A DNA stretch of 64,000 bases from Lentibacillus sp. JNUCC-1 (GTDB lineage Bacteria > Bacillota > Bacilli > Bacillales > Amphibacillaceae), in the NCBI RefSeq assembly GCF_009741735.1, contig NZ_WHOH01000001.1, positions 310,001 to 374,000 of the forward strand, read 5' to 3'. Each line of letters starts with the position of its first letter. Position 1 is the stretch's first letter. The notes below the pieces were generated by a model that did no database searches, was not told the DNA's origin, and saw only the letters and a program-made list of their open reading frames with translations. This document shows positions 27,428 through 38,463 of the stretch, one piece after another. The position numbers were made by a program, and so were the translations under genes.

Positions 27428-27574
27428 TTAAACTCTCATCATATAAATGCCCCAAATCGCAAACCACAGAAGTGCAATAAAGCCACCTATAAGCAGTACT
27501 GAAACCAATGTGCCTTTCATGGAAACCTCTTCATGGTCTGTATGTGCCATCTCTGTCTTCTTTGGAGAAGTCAT
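27428..27574 (-). CDS. Small single-helix subunit IIa-like protein
   Basis: With the start at ATG 27574 (after AGGGTGAGCGGG) it is 48 residues: a polar N-terminus and one membrane helix, LVSVLLIGGFIALLWFAIWG, near residues 26-45. It is the first gene of the operon, ahead of subunits II and I, and resembles the short IIa subunit of ba3-type oxidases. Confidence 0.75.
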   Translation of the reverse strand: MTSPKKTEMAHTDHEEVSMKGTLVSVLLIGGFIALLWFAIWGIYMMRV

Positions 27575-27606
27575 CCCGCTCACCCTTTCCTTTTGTTCTT
27601 GTATAT

Positions 27607-27612
27607 AGAATA
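27607..27612 (-). promoter_or_regulatory. Putative -10 box of the CuA reductase operon
   Basis: TATTCT on the minus strand predicts a start near 27600. The two upstream palindromes are then centred at about -41.5 and -64.5. Confidence 0.45.
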
Positions 27613-27633
27613 AATGAGAGCAGTTCTCACTTA

Positions 27634-27649
27634 AGTGAAGCAAATCACG
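27634..27649 (-). promoter_or_regulatory. Crp/Fnr-type site, proximal, CuA reductase operon
   Basis: AGTGAAGCAAATCACG matches TGTGA-N6-TCACA at 8 of 10 half-site positions. Its centre is 23 bp from the perfect site. Confidence 0.55.
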
Positions 27650-27656
27650 CCCCTAG

Positions 27657-27672
27657 TGTGATTCAAATCACA
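27657..27672 (-). promoter_or_regulatory. Crp/Fnr-type operator, perfect palindrome, CuA reductase operon
   Basis: TGTGATTCAAATCACA is a perfect TGTGA-N6-TCACA site, 82 bp upstream of the first start codon. Confidence 0.8.
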
Positions 27673-27697
27673 GCCATACCATAACTAGAAAAAAAGA

Positions 27698-27747
27698 CGT
27701 AAAAAAAGAACTTCAAAACCTTGCCGTGCAAGGAATTGAAGCTCTTA
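27698..27747 (-). terminator. Terminator after addA
   Basis: On the minus strand AGAGCTTCAATTCCTTGC pairs with GCAAGGTTTTGAAGTTCT and is followed by TTTTTT. Confidence 0.85.
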
Positions 27748-27787
27748 GAACACTTGTAACAAATCCGACACAATGTGCTCTAGATAT

Positions 27788-30700
27788 TTATAATTTAAGG
27801 GTTGCAGGTGATTCTCCGCCTAAATTAAAGAAATATAAATATGTGCTGGCAACGGGGACTTGCCAAATTTGTTCGATCGCATGTCGATACAACTTAATTT
27901 GAACTTCATATCGTTTCTTAAGCTGGTTAATAACAGCATCATCCGCTTCGCCCCTAATTCGATCTGTCTTATAATCAAGCAGGATTAGGCCATCTTCTGT
28001 TGGAATCGCACAGTCAATCACACCCTGAACAAGCACCTTTTCATCTGTCTCTCCCCTCCAGTCCGCATATACATCATCTGCAGGAAGTGCGAGACTGAAT
28101 GGAATTTCACGATAGAGCTCAGAGGCATTAATCATAAGACTTGCGATATCCGTTTGAAAAAAAGATGCAATTGCTTCTGTATCAACGGTTTCCGCCTGTT
28201 TTGCGGTAAGTATTTCTTTGTGGACAAGCCCTTCTGTAAAGGCAGAAACCTCAGCTTCTGACATTTGGGCATTAAACGGAATGTGTTGCATGACAGCGTG
28301 CATGATTGTTCCTCGTTCAGCCGCTGATATGCTTTGTTCCTTTTGCATGAAATTCGGCCGCTTTACGATCGGAGCCTGAAACGATTTCACAAGGCCCTCC
28401 CCACTATATTCATCACGGATCTCACGCTGGCGCTTGATTTCTGTAACAGACTGCTTTGCCCGGCTCTCTGCTGCTTGTTTATAAGGATACACAAAATCAA
28501 GACGGCGTGTAACCTCTCCTTCAAGACTTTCGTCCAGATCCACTGGCACAGACGTCCATGCTTCGATATGAGCTTTTAAGGTGTCTGCCCCCAGCGCCCC
28601 ATCCTCATCCATGTTGGCATAATCACTTCCATGGACTATGGTTACCTCCCATTTGGATGGGTCAATTCGAATATCTTCCAGAACCGCATCCGCCATCTCT
28701 TCTGCTCTCAGAACCTCATTCATCTCATGACGTGCAAGAGCAGGCCCTACCCAATCTAAATATGAGTTAGCCTTTATGCGATAATGGGCCGGAAGCACCC
28801 ATTCACCATGTTCAATCATTTGAACCCATTTCTCTTGTTTTTTTGCGAATGAATTGACGTTACCAATCATGACGAGTTTTTCTTTCGCCCGGGTCAACGC
28901 TACATATAGGACCCGCATCTCTTCAGCAAGCATCTCGCGCTTTTTCTCCTGCTTCATGGCATGGTAATACAAAGTTGGATAAGAGATTCGCTTTTCGGGG
29001 TCAATATACCGTGTTGCGAATCCAAGATCTTTGTGCAGCAAATAACGCTGACGCAAATCAGTCATATTAAATTGTTTATCCATTCCTCCCAGAATAACCA
29101 CTGGAAATTCGAGACCTTTACTCTTATGGATCGTCATGATCCTGACAACATCCTCTTGTTCACTAAGTGCGCGGGCTGCCCCAAGGTCATCATCGCGTTC
29201 TTCCATACGCTCAATAAATCTAAGGAACCTGAATAGGCCCGAAATGCTGTGGTTTCATAACTCCTGGCCCGGTCATACAGCGCTCTGAGATTTGCTTGCC
29301 GCTGGCGTCCGCCTGGCATACCGCCAACAAAGTCGTAATAGCCTGTTTCACGATAAATTTGCCAGACCAAATCTGACAGAGCCCTTCTCTTGCCGCAAGC
29401 CGAAACCGCTCGAACAGCTCCAGAAAGCGTTCTACTTTTTGAAGTGTTTCTCCTGATGACGTCGTACGCATATAAGCTTTTAGCGCATCATAATACGTGC
29501 CGCGCCGATCAGCCAAACGGATTTGTGTCAATGCTTCTTCATTCAGACCGACAATCGGCGACCGCAGAACAGATGCAAGCGGAATATCCTGCCGCGGGTT
29601 ATCAATGACTTTCAGCGTATTTAGAAGAATCTTCACTTCAATGGCCGCAAAATATCCTGTGGATAACTCAGCATACACCGGAATTCCCTGTTTCTTCAAT
29701 TCATCTACAATGGTAGGTGCCCAGCTCATGCCTCGTTGCAAGATTACGATGTCACGGAATTGCAGATCCCGTTGTTTGCCGGTCGCCTTATCGACAACTT
29801 GCATCGGCTTGGCTTCTTTTTGTCCGATCCATGTTTTAATTTTGTCTGCATAGGCGCGGGCTTCAAGCTCGGCCTTCTCTAGATCAAGATAGTCTTCATC
29901 CCCGTCCTGCGCATCAGTTTCATATTCATCAGAGGCTTCTCGATCAATAAGAATGAGCTCAGGATCAGGTGCAGAAGCAGGCATTTCATCGTATGACATG
30001 TTTCCATAGATCAGTTCTGCTGCTTCGTCATACACCATATCTCCAAGATCTTCGTCCAAAATTTGTCTGAAGATATAGTTAGCACCTGACAGCACTTCCT
30101 TTCTGCTGCGAAAATTACGCGCAAGGTCAATTCTTTCACCTGGCTCACGGTCTTTGGCAAAGCGTTTATATTTGTCCAGAAACAAAGATGGTTCGGCATG
30201 TCGGAACCCATATATGCTTTGCTTCACATCCCCAACCATAAATCGGTTCCCCGCTCCCTCTTCATCGCTCACCAGCTGCAGAATCGTCTCTTGAACCAAG
30301 TTTGTATCCTGATATTCGTCGACAAGAACCTCACTGAATTGTTTCTTCAGCTGTTTCGCAACACTTGAGGCCTGTACTGAGCCATCTGGTGCGATATCTT
30401 CAATGAGAATCTGCAGACAAAAATGTTCCAGATCTGAAAAATCCACAACACCGCTTTCCTGTTTTTTCTTAGAAAAGCTGATCTTAAACGCTTTGACCAA
30501 ATTGGTCAACTGTCTGATCACAGGCGCAAGTTCCTGCATATCGGCAACATGACCCTCGAGGTTACGGCTGAACCATTCGCCCTTCATATCGTTCCAGCGT
30601 TTTTTATAGCCGTCGCGCAGTTTCTTCACACGCTCTTTTATGTCCTCGCTGCCATCAGATTTTTTACGTGACAATGCTGCAAATTTGCTCTCAGTCATAA

Positions 30701-31526
30701 AGGTCTGCAGCTGATTCCAATCATCAGATAGCTTTAACGCTTCGTCTACCATGGCAAAGTCCCGATCAATCGCTTCCGCGTAGGGATAAGGACCATCCGG
30801 CAATTGGGTCATCTGATGGGCCAAATTCATTTCTGAACGAATTGCTGTCAGTTCACTTTGAACCTCACGCCTGATAATTTCAAGCCATCCCAGGTTTTCT
30901 TCGCTCCAATCATCCGAAATTTCATAAACTGAAGCAAGCTGATCAAGCCAAGCTTCAGGCTGTGGATGCTGCATAGCGAATGTATACACCTTCAAAATCA
31001 GATCCTCTATATCCACATCACTTCTGTCACTTGAAAATCGATCCACCACTGCAAAAAAGCTTCTCTGGTCCGCACCTTCCTGTCCATACCAGTTCTCTAG
31101 CAGATCGTCCAGAACATCCTGTTTCATTAAATCCGCTTCCATATCATTAGCGATGCGAAACGCTGGATCAATATCAAGGACGTAAGCATATTGTTTAATC
31201 ACATCAAGGCAAAACGAATGCAAAGTTGAAATCGATGCACGCTGCAAAAGAGACAGCTGTTTTTTCAAATGATTGGACTCGGGATTATCCGCAAGCGCTT
31301 TTTCCAGTGCTTCACCAACCCGGTTGCGCATTTCCTGAGCGGCAGCATTTGTGAATGTTACTACAAGCAAGCTGTCTATATCCACCGGATTGTCAGTACG
31401 GACCAGCTTTTGAATGATCCGCTCCACCAATACAGCCGTCTTTCCTGAGCCGGCAGCAGCAGCGACCAGCACATCGCGTCCAGCTGTATAAATCGCCCTT
31501 TCTTGTTCTGTTGTCCATTTTACCAT
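27788..31526 (-). CDS. addA: AddA, ATP-dependent helicase/nuclease subunit A (two frameshifts in this sequence)
   Basis: Three ORF pieces make a 1246-residue UvrD-type helicase plus nuclease. Motifs: Walker [16 protein letters not shown], motif [10 protein letters not shown], motif V/VI region [16 protein letters not shown], and a RecB-type nuclease site [21 protein letters not shown]. Adding one G at plus-strand C29392-29394 gives [15 protein letters not shown]; adding one at C29238-29240 gives [16 protein letters not shown], as in known AddA. It repairs double-strand breaks with AddB and recognises Chi. Its start overlaps the addB 3' end by 7 bp, with AAGGAGG upstream. Confidence 0.92.
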
Positions 31527-34500
31527 TGTGTTTCCTCCTTGCTCCGGCGCAACTCTTCCATAACGTCTTCATCACTCATTGATTTCAGTTTTCGGTATTG
31601 ATTGTCTTCAAGCGCCGTATCGAATTGACAAACTGAGAGAAACGGGCAATAGGTGCATGGAATATGCTGCTTTTGTAAATAAGGATTCAAATCCACATGT
31701 CCCGATGTCATATCAAGGCCTGCTGTCTGCATAAGCTGATGAATATGCGCCTGCAGAGCGTTGAATGTTCCTTGGTCAGCAATCTTTGAATCATTGTAAA
31801 AGCCGCCATTTTTCCTGACGCCGGCCGGCACGATCTGACTGCGCCCGGAACTGAGGGACGTGTCCATCATCTGCACAATCGATTCATCAGCGAGCAGCAT
31901 CCCCTGCATTTTATACTGTTTGAAAATCTCTTCAACAAGCTGATCCTCCGGCATGTTGCTATTCCGATTAATCAGCGGGTTGTGCACGTGAAAATATAAG
32001 ACGCCACCCGGGGTCGCCTGCTTGCCGAGCCATGTCTCTGAATGGGTTAGAATCACATCAAGATAGGCAAGCATTTGCAGCGCAAGGCCGTAATATACAT
32101 CAATAAGGCTTAATCCCTTGGCACTTGATTTATAATCGATAATCCGCAAATACAACTGCTCGTTGCGCACAGCTTGATCCACCCGGTCGATTCGTCCACG
32201 CAGCATAAGGTTGTAGCCATTTGCAAGCGGAAGTGTAAGTGCCGGCAGCGTTTCGTTTTTCCCTGTTCCGAATCCAAGTTCCAGACCGACTGGTGAAAAG
32301 TCGCTGTACCGTGCTTGTTCACTCAGTACATACGTTGCGCGCGCAATCACTTCACGCAATTTCTTTTGAATATATAAGTACCGGTTTGAACTATGCAAAA
32401 TTTGATGCTGCAGAACAGGCGCAAGTTCATTGACGGCTCTGTCCGCATATTGGTCTGTCTCGTTCTTGGAGAGATCTGCGAAATGGCGCCCTTCCCCTTG
32501 CACCCATTCTGTGATCTGCTTCAATGCTTCGTGGAAGAGTTGTCCAATATCTGGTGCGTCCAATTTATATGTCTTTCTCTCCTCAAGCCCGAGACTGTAT
32601 TTGGCGAAGTGCTGATAGGAACAGCTGTAATAGGTCTCGAGCCGGGAAACACTTGCTTTCACGGTTTTGTCATATAACTTCTCAGTTGTGTCTTCTGACA
32701 GATTCACAGGGGTGTTATGGTAATATAAACTTTGCAAAATGCGATACGTACTTTCATTCTTTTTCGTATGGGCAATATACCAATTAAGCACATGCCACCA
32801 GATCGACTGGACCGGGTAGCCTTTCCGATAACGTGCAAGCTGGGATGTAAGTGCCGCCCGGGTTCTTAGGGGTGTGGTAATGAATCGGTTGGCTTCCAGC
32901 AATTCATCTGGATCCTGCAAAAGCAGATGCTCAGTCAAAGATGGAAACAGACTCTCCAGCCGGCTAATGAGTGGTGATGGCATTTTCGACTTGCCTTCTT
33001 CATCACTTAATGGATAACTCACCCATAAATGATCACGGGCTAAGGTGAGTGCGGTATACATGAAAAACCAATCATCAAGCAACTCCCGGCGTCCGGCGTC
33101 TGCCAGTTCAAATCCGTTGTCACGCAACAGCTCACGTTCTTCCTCATTGATCATCCCGTCTATCGGCGGTTTCATTGGCCAGATCCCGTCGTTTACCCCG
33201 AGTAAAAAGGCACACTGAATATGACTTAGACGAGAACGGTCCACGGTACCGACAATGACGTGGTCCATACTTGGAGGCACATGGGCAAACGTGAGCGTTT
33301 CAAGCCCGGACTCAATCGTTTTTTTGAAAACTGCGAGCGACATAGGTTCGTTTCCCGCCGTCTCAACCAACTCCTCAAGCAGCTGGATCAAGGCTTGCCA
33401 TACTTGCTCCTGTTCGCGGCCTCTTTCAATTTTCCCCTCTTCATCATAAAATGTACGCATCGCTTCCAGTTGTGCTGGGACCCCGAGATGCTCAAGCAAT
33501 AAAAATAATTCTTCACAAAATGCCCTTACTGTAGTCGCTTGGCGCATATTGTGATCGAAATCAGCCAAGCCCTGAGCCACCTGACGTCTGTACGCATTAA
33601 TGTTCTCTTGCGTTTCTTTCTCCTGATCTGTTTGGGAGGCGTCCTCAAATCCACGAAACCGCTGGAATACCCAGTCCTCATCACTAAGCCAGCGTCCTCG
33701 TGACTTCACGCCATATTCAAGCACATAATTTTCAAGTTCATCAATGGCGTCCGGCGTCAATGGCGCGCTAGAATCTGTTGCAGGAATAAAACCGGTTTTC
33801 AGCACACGAAACACAGCATCATATCGCCAGTTCCCCTCAATAACGTCTAATGACGATCGGAGCATTTCGATCAGCGGGTGATTGAGCATTGACCGCTTTT
33901 CATCAATAAACACCGGGATATCATGATCATTAAAAACCGTGGCAATCAGATCATGATACACATCCGCCTGTCTCATCAAAATAGCAATATCACGATAACG
34001 ATACCCCTCATCCCGTACGAGTCTGATTATTTCTTGGGCCGCACCTTCAACTTCCGCCCTCGGATGAACAGCTTCAGCAATTTGAATCGGCACCTCGGCT
34101 TTTTCATAAGGAACTGGCGGTCTTACATCAAATTGGGTCTCAAGATGAGCAAAAGCTGGTCTGTCTTTGAAGCGTCCCTGATCGGCAGGCAACACATCAT
34201 CTTCTTCTATCGGAAGGCCATTTTCACGGGCTATGTTTTTCAATGCCTGACAAGTCGTTTTTGTCCGGAAAAACAGATCCAGCTCCTGAACGGCATATGT
34301 TGGCACCTCATCGCTTGTCAGAGCAATCGTCACCCGGCGGCATGTCTTAAGAAGTTGTTCAATAACAAACAACTCCTTTGGCGAAAAACTGTGAAAACCA
34401 GCCAGGTAAATCTCTGCATCCTGAAACATGTTTGTCTGAGGGATTTTTTCTGCAAGTATTTGCAGTTGGTCTTCCCCATCCATATACTGACCCTGCAACA

Positions 34501-35028
34501 GATCTGTGAACTTATCATAAATGTAGACCAGATCTTCAAGCTTATCAGTCAGTACCTGTTCAGATGTATATTTGTGCTGGAAGCGCGCCATCTCATCGAT
34601 CTGACTTTTCAGCATTTCTGGCGTAATTAAATACCGTTTAAATTCTGTCATCATCGCTTCCAGACGCTCGAGAAATCCTTGTTTTTCCTTCGCCTTCTGA
34701 AAAACATTCCATTCGTCTTGCCTTTCCTCCATAATTTTTCTAAGCATCATTTGCACACCAATGGAGCTGATAAACTGACGTGTTCCTCCCCCGCTTCCTG
34801 AAGCACACGCCAGGCCAACCTGGAAAAACTCATCACCTGTGCCCGTATACTCCCCGGAACATCATGAGGATGAAACAGACTGTATTCTTCCTGAAAAGTC
34901 ATTTGATCTGGCACAATATAAAAAATTGCCGAGCCTTGTGGTTTGGCAACAACTTGTTCTTTGATTTCATCTCGGATCGCTTGACTCTTATCAGTCCCGG
35001 CTCCCCCAAGCAATACACGCAATCCCAC
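31520..35028 (-). CDS. addB: AddB, helicase/nuclease subunit B (frameshifted in this sequence)
   Basis: Two pieces make about 1169 residues. The N-terminus has a P-loop-like GGAGTDKS and PDQMTFQEEYSLF. The long second part ends with a RecB-like nuclease (RIDRVDQA, IIDYKSSAKG) and the four-cysteine Fe-S clasp: one Cys in YYSCSYQHF, three in CTYCPFLSVC. Adding one G to plus-strand C34788-34792 gives QEAGGGTRQFISSIGVQMM and joins the frames. The start is taken as GTG 35028 because GAGGGG lies 7 nt upstream; ATG 35043 is also in frame. Confidence 0.9.
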
Positions 35029-35061
35029 AGCACTTCCCCTCATCTTGGCGTTAAAATCTTT

Positions 35062-35110
35062 TAAAAAAACGTGTTCGTCTTTTCATTTTATCAAAGACGA
35101 ACACGTTTAT
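35062..35110 (-). terminator. Terminator between yhjE and addB
   Basis: AAACGTGTTCGTC and GACGAACACGTTT form a 13-bp stem; on the minus strand it is followed by a T run. Confidence 0.8.
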
Positions 35111-35136
35111 ATAGCAGATTGATATATAAAATAAGC

Positions 35137-35786
35137 TTATTCTTCTCTTTGTTCACGCTCATCAAGAGCACCACGGCGCTGCAGCCTTTTCTCAATAAAC
35201 TTTCCAACTACCCAAAACAGCAAAATACAAACAGCCACAACGATTGTCCGCACTGGATTTTCCGCAAACGAAAGAATGCTCGATCCAATGTAGGCAATCG
35301 AAAAAATCATCACTGACTTTCCAAGTAACACAGCCAGTATAAACTGTTGGGTGCTGATCTTCGACAATCCTGATACCACGTTAATAACAGATGAAGGTGA
35401 AAACGGAAAACACATCAGTAAAAATAAAGCACCAAATCCATGTCGCTCCAGCCATTTGGTGACCGTTGTAACTTGTTTATTTCTCCGGATTGCCTTGAAC
35501 AGACGCTTGTCCCCAGCTTTTGAACTAACAGGAAGACGCCAATTGCCCCACCACTCGCGCCAATCCAAGACCACAAAAATCCTTTAACAAGCCCATATGC
35601 GGCTCCGTTGGCAATAACAAACACGACAAGTGGCAAAAACGGTAAAAAAGCTTCTATTAATGGCAGCAGAATCCCAGGCAGCGGCCCGAGGCTTTCATAA
35701 TCATTCAACAATTGAAAGATGTATTCATCCAATTCATCGTTCTCGTACATAAACTTCAGGTTTGTGATGATGTTCATAACAGGCAT
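35137..35786 (-). CDS. yhjE: TVP38/DedA-family membrane protein YhjE (frameshifted in this sequence)
   Basis: The first frame has the SNARE-associated/VTT domain start (PLPGILLPLIEAFLPFLPLV, FLWSWIGASGGAIGVFLL), the second FLLMCFPFSPSSVINVVSGLS and two further helices. Adding one G to plus-strand C35511-35514 gives VQKLGDKRLFKAIRR and a 216-residue protein. The position between addB and yhjD matches the yhjDE-addBA order. The family may scramble or transport lipids; the specific role is unknown. Start ATG 35786 lies 10 nt after GAGGAG; ATG 35777 is an alternative. Confidence 0.85.
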
Positions 35787-35997
35787 GCAGCAAATTCTCC
35801 TCATTCAGACGACATACATTACTTGTCAAACTCTACTATACAACGTTTTAATGCGTTTTTCCATTATGTATAGTCTTAGCAAGTTCAGCCTCTTTCTTTC
35901 ATTTCCATAATTTTTTATGCTAAACGGTTTATTTTTTTTTATTTTAACATATAATAGAGTAAAGAACACTTGTTCCTGTCCCGAGGAGGGGTATCTA

Positions 35998-36387
35998 ATG
36001 AGTTACTTGAACAAAGAAGAATTGCAAATTGCTTCACGCTTTCTCTTTTTATCAATGGCCGTGGTCGTGGTTGAACAAGACGCAAAACGGATCCGTCAGG
36101 GCAATTTTAAAATTAAAGAACCATATACAGAACTTCTGGGCAAAATGGCAACTATCGCCAAAAATGAACGGCGCACCTTACGGAAAAAAATGCAGCAGCA
36201 AGAAATTGAGGTCGTCACCCTAAACCAAAACGAAACTTTTTCATCTTACTTGTTTTTGTGTAAAGGACGAGAAGAACAACGTAACTACTTTAATCCGGCG
36301 ATTCGCAAAAAAGTGGAGGCCATTGTGCGTGAGCTCATGTCAGCGGCTTTGGCACCTTCCCGGGATTATGCTTCTGCAAAAGCTTAA
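35998..36387 (+). CDS. yhjD: YhjD-like conserved protein
   Basis: GAGGAGGGG precedes ATG 35998. The 129-residue product (SYLNKEELQIASRFLFLSMAVVV, KNERRTLRKKM) is conserved next to yhjE in Bacillus, but I know no function. The TATAAT near 35951 is a plausible -10. Its 3' end overlaps the convergent comK gene by 53 bp. Confidence 0.75.
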   Translation: MSYLNKEELQIASRFLFLSMAVVVVEQDAKRIRQGNFKIKEPYTELLGKMATIAKNERRTLRKKMQQQEIEVVTLNQNETFSSYLFLCKGREEQRNYFNPAIRKKVEAIVRELMSAALAPSRDYASAKA

Positions 36388-36862
36388 TCCGATGGTCCAA
36401 TAAATAACGGAATTGCGCTGTGCGTTGAATTTGATTCAGCATAGAGCCGAATGACACATCGATTACAACTTTCTTGCCATTCTTAAAGTAGATTTCCGTC
36501 TGGTTTTTGCCTGCTTGGAAAATGTCATCAATATGGGAATGAGCGATCCAGGAGCATTGGCGGTGTGCAGGTGAGGCTGTCGGGAAGAAATACATGCCGC
36601 TTATGGGATCAATGGATATAGGGGCCTTGTGTGTAATACCGCATATGTCTTTGGTACCGTCCTGACGACCGCGCAGACTGGCTCCAAAGAAGCGGCATGC
36701 CTCATCAATGATCTTGCTGGGTGTCTGTTTTACGACATACTCGTCTTGTTCTTCCATTACAAAAGTCTGCGTCTTTCCGAACTGATCTTGATTCGCAATA
36801 ACAGCCAATGTCAGAGGTGAAATTTCATGCGAGGGCATTGTTGTGTGATAGTGTTCCAACAT
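36335..36862 (-). CDS. comK: Competence transcription factor ComK
   Basis: The 175-residue protein has the ComK pattern: ISPLTLAVIANQDQ near the N-terminus, SLRGRQDGTKDICGI, PISIDPISGMYFFPTASP and the strongly conserved CSWIAHSHI. ComK activates DNA-uptake genes by binding paired AAAA-N5-TTTT boxes; one such box is upstream at 36944-36957. The start is placed at ATG 36862 by family length; an in-frame extension upstream lacks a good ribosome site. The 3' end overlaps yhjD in convergent orientation. Confidence 0.92.
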   Translation of the reverse strand: MLEHYHTTMPSHEISPLTLAVIANQDQFGKTQTFVMEEQDEYVVKQTPSKIIDEACRFFGASLRGRQDGTKDICGITHKAPISIDPISGMYFFPTASPAHRQCSWIAHSHIDDIFQAGKNQTEIYFKNGKKVVIDVSFGSMLNQIQRTAQFRYLLDHRIKLLQKHNPGKVPKPLT

Positions 36863-36943
36863 GAATGAATCATTCCCTTCAATATTGGAAAGAAAAAAGA
36901 GGCTTCTTAAATAATTTAGCAAATTTTTACACAAAAATACAGC

Positions 36944-36957
36944 AAAAACTGATTTTT
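36944..36957 (-). promoter_or_regulatory. ComK-box-like site upstream of comK
   Basis: AAAACTGATTTTT contains AAAA-N5-TTTT in two registers. A second perfect box at 8, 18 or 31 bp, as in known K-boxes, was not found, only partial ones. Confidence 0.4.
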
Positions 36958-37034
36958 AGACAAAAGTTCACAAATTGTTCACAATTACACTCCCCAGCAC
37001 CTGATCTCTCTTTCATATAACTTAGCCTTCCAAG

Positions 37035-37501
37035 GACACAATTTAAGTAAACTGCGAACTAACTAAGTAGATTTTATGACTGCCACTGGCAACCGCTCGG
37101 GGAAAACACTCCGCGTCCAGTGGGCGCTGATGAGCCTCCTCGCGCTACGCGCTGTGGGGTCTCATCTAGGCTTTTGCTCCCACGGGAGTCTCCGTGTTTT
37201 CCCCGAGCTGGGTATGAGAGGTTATTCTCTTACTCATATGAGAGTAGAACCGTCCAAGCCACTTAATAACATAGAGTGATTGGAGCGGAGGGAAGTCGAC
37301 TCCTGCGGGAACAGCACGAATCCGAAGACCCCACAGCGGTGGTCTTTCCGCAAGGAGGCTGAGGCCGTGCCCGCGGAAAGCGACTTCACGCAGCGCAAAT
37401 CACGATACTCTCATTGTGGTGGTTAGTGTCCTTCTCGTTAAGTAAGTGAGGTTTCTTCTAAAATATTTGATTCGAGTTTTCATTAGTTCGCAGTTTGTGT
37501 C
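37035..37501. repeat. R1 composite repeat, copy 3
   Basis: A complete copy in the comK-nitroreductase gap: left end GACACAATTTAAGTAAACTG, module A (CTCGGGGAAAACAC to GTGTTTTCCCCGAG), short spacer, module B (GGAGCGGAGGGAAGTCGACT to the CCGCGGAAAGCGACTTC side) and right end TTCGCAGTTTGTGTC. Orientation is opposite to copies 1, 2 and 4. From 37502 to 37710 there is no convincing gene: a minus-strand ribosome site at 37703-37709 leads only to a 13-codon frame or a frame running into the repeat. Confidence 0.8.
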
Positions 37502-37711
37502 GATTGTTTGTTGGATGAGGGGACAGTTGTTTTTAAAAGATGTTTTCTTGTTTGGGTGTTTTAGGTTTTGGGGTTTTGTTGTCGGGTTGGTGTTGTATTT
37601 CTTTATTCGGTATTGCAGTTGGTGAGCCTGTGCATGGAAATCTGGATTTATGCAGTAAACGTTGATAATTCTTCTGGTACATGAGCCATGTCCCACACCT
37701 CCTATCAAAAT

Positions 37712-37734
37712 AGGCCCGGTATTATACCGGGCCT
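37712..37734 (-). terminator. Terminator after the nitroreductase gene
   Basis: AGGCCCGGTAT and ATACCGGGCCT form an 11-bp stem; the T run is weak. Confidence 0.65.
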
Positions 37735-37769
37735 TACTTGAAGTATGACGACAAAACGTATTTTTCAAC

Positions 37770-38440
37770 TTATGCCCAGTGGACCACGTCTTCTGAAGAC
37801 TGACGGGCCTTTTCTCTAGGCGGATCTTCTTTTCGATAACCGAAAGCTGCCATGACAGATACACCAAAGGCGTCTTTATCCAACACGCCTTCCTGTTGCA
37901 ACAAGTCTTCCACAGCTTCCCGGTCAAACCCTTCCATCGGAGTGGAATCTATTCCGCTCAAAGCGGCCGCAGTAGCATGTTGCCAAGCGCAATATAAGTT
38001 TGTTTAGAGGCCCAATCAAAAAGCGTGCGGTCATTATCGAGAATCTTATTGAGCTCCTGAAAACTCTTGAAGCTCCCGACGGCACGGTCAATAATGTCTT
38101 TGGGCATCTTCTGCACATGTGTCATTTGGTTCAACATATGTTCCGAGTCATAACGTAGGTTTTTCCGGGCCAAGAGAATGACAAAATGAGATGCAGTTCT
38201 TAATTTTTCTGCTGCACCTGGTGCAACTGGCAACAGTTTTTGGCGAAGTTCAGGGTTTTGCACAACTAAGAACTGCCATGGCTCACTTCCAAGCGAACTG
38301 GGCGACAGTCGCCCGGCTTCTAAAATAAAATCAAAATCCTCATTTGAAATCTGTCGGGTGTCATCATATACTTTCGTGGCGTGACGAAAATGATAAGCTG
38401 CCAAGATGTCTTCTCTATTGATGTTTGCTTGCTTTAGCAT
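37770..38440 (-). CDS. Nitroreductase-family NAD(P)H oxidoreductase (frameshifted in this sequence)
   Basis: Two pieces give 223 residues with the FMN-binding nitroreductase pattern: FRHATKVYDD, AGRLSPSSLGSEPWQFLVV near the N-terminus, and the C-terminal VSVMAAFGYRKEDP. The join is at NMLL/AALSGIDSTPMEGF; one base, most simply a G, is missing at CTGCGG (plus-strand 37968-37972). It resembles YfkO/NfsB-type enzymes that reduce nitro or quinone compounds. It starts 24 bp downstream of the lplJ stop, so co-transcription is not excluded. AAGGATG precedes the ATG. Confidence 0.85.
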
Positions 38441-38463
38441 GTTTGGTTCATCCTTTTCAAATA

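Noticed and set aside
37400-37927. Minus-strand frame beginning near 37700 after an AGGAGGTG ribosome-like site
   Set aside because: The ATG at that site gives only 13 codons. The alternative GTG frame is Asn/Thr/Lys-rich and runs into R1, and no family was recognised. Left unannotated.
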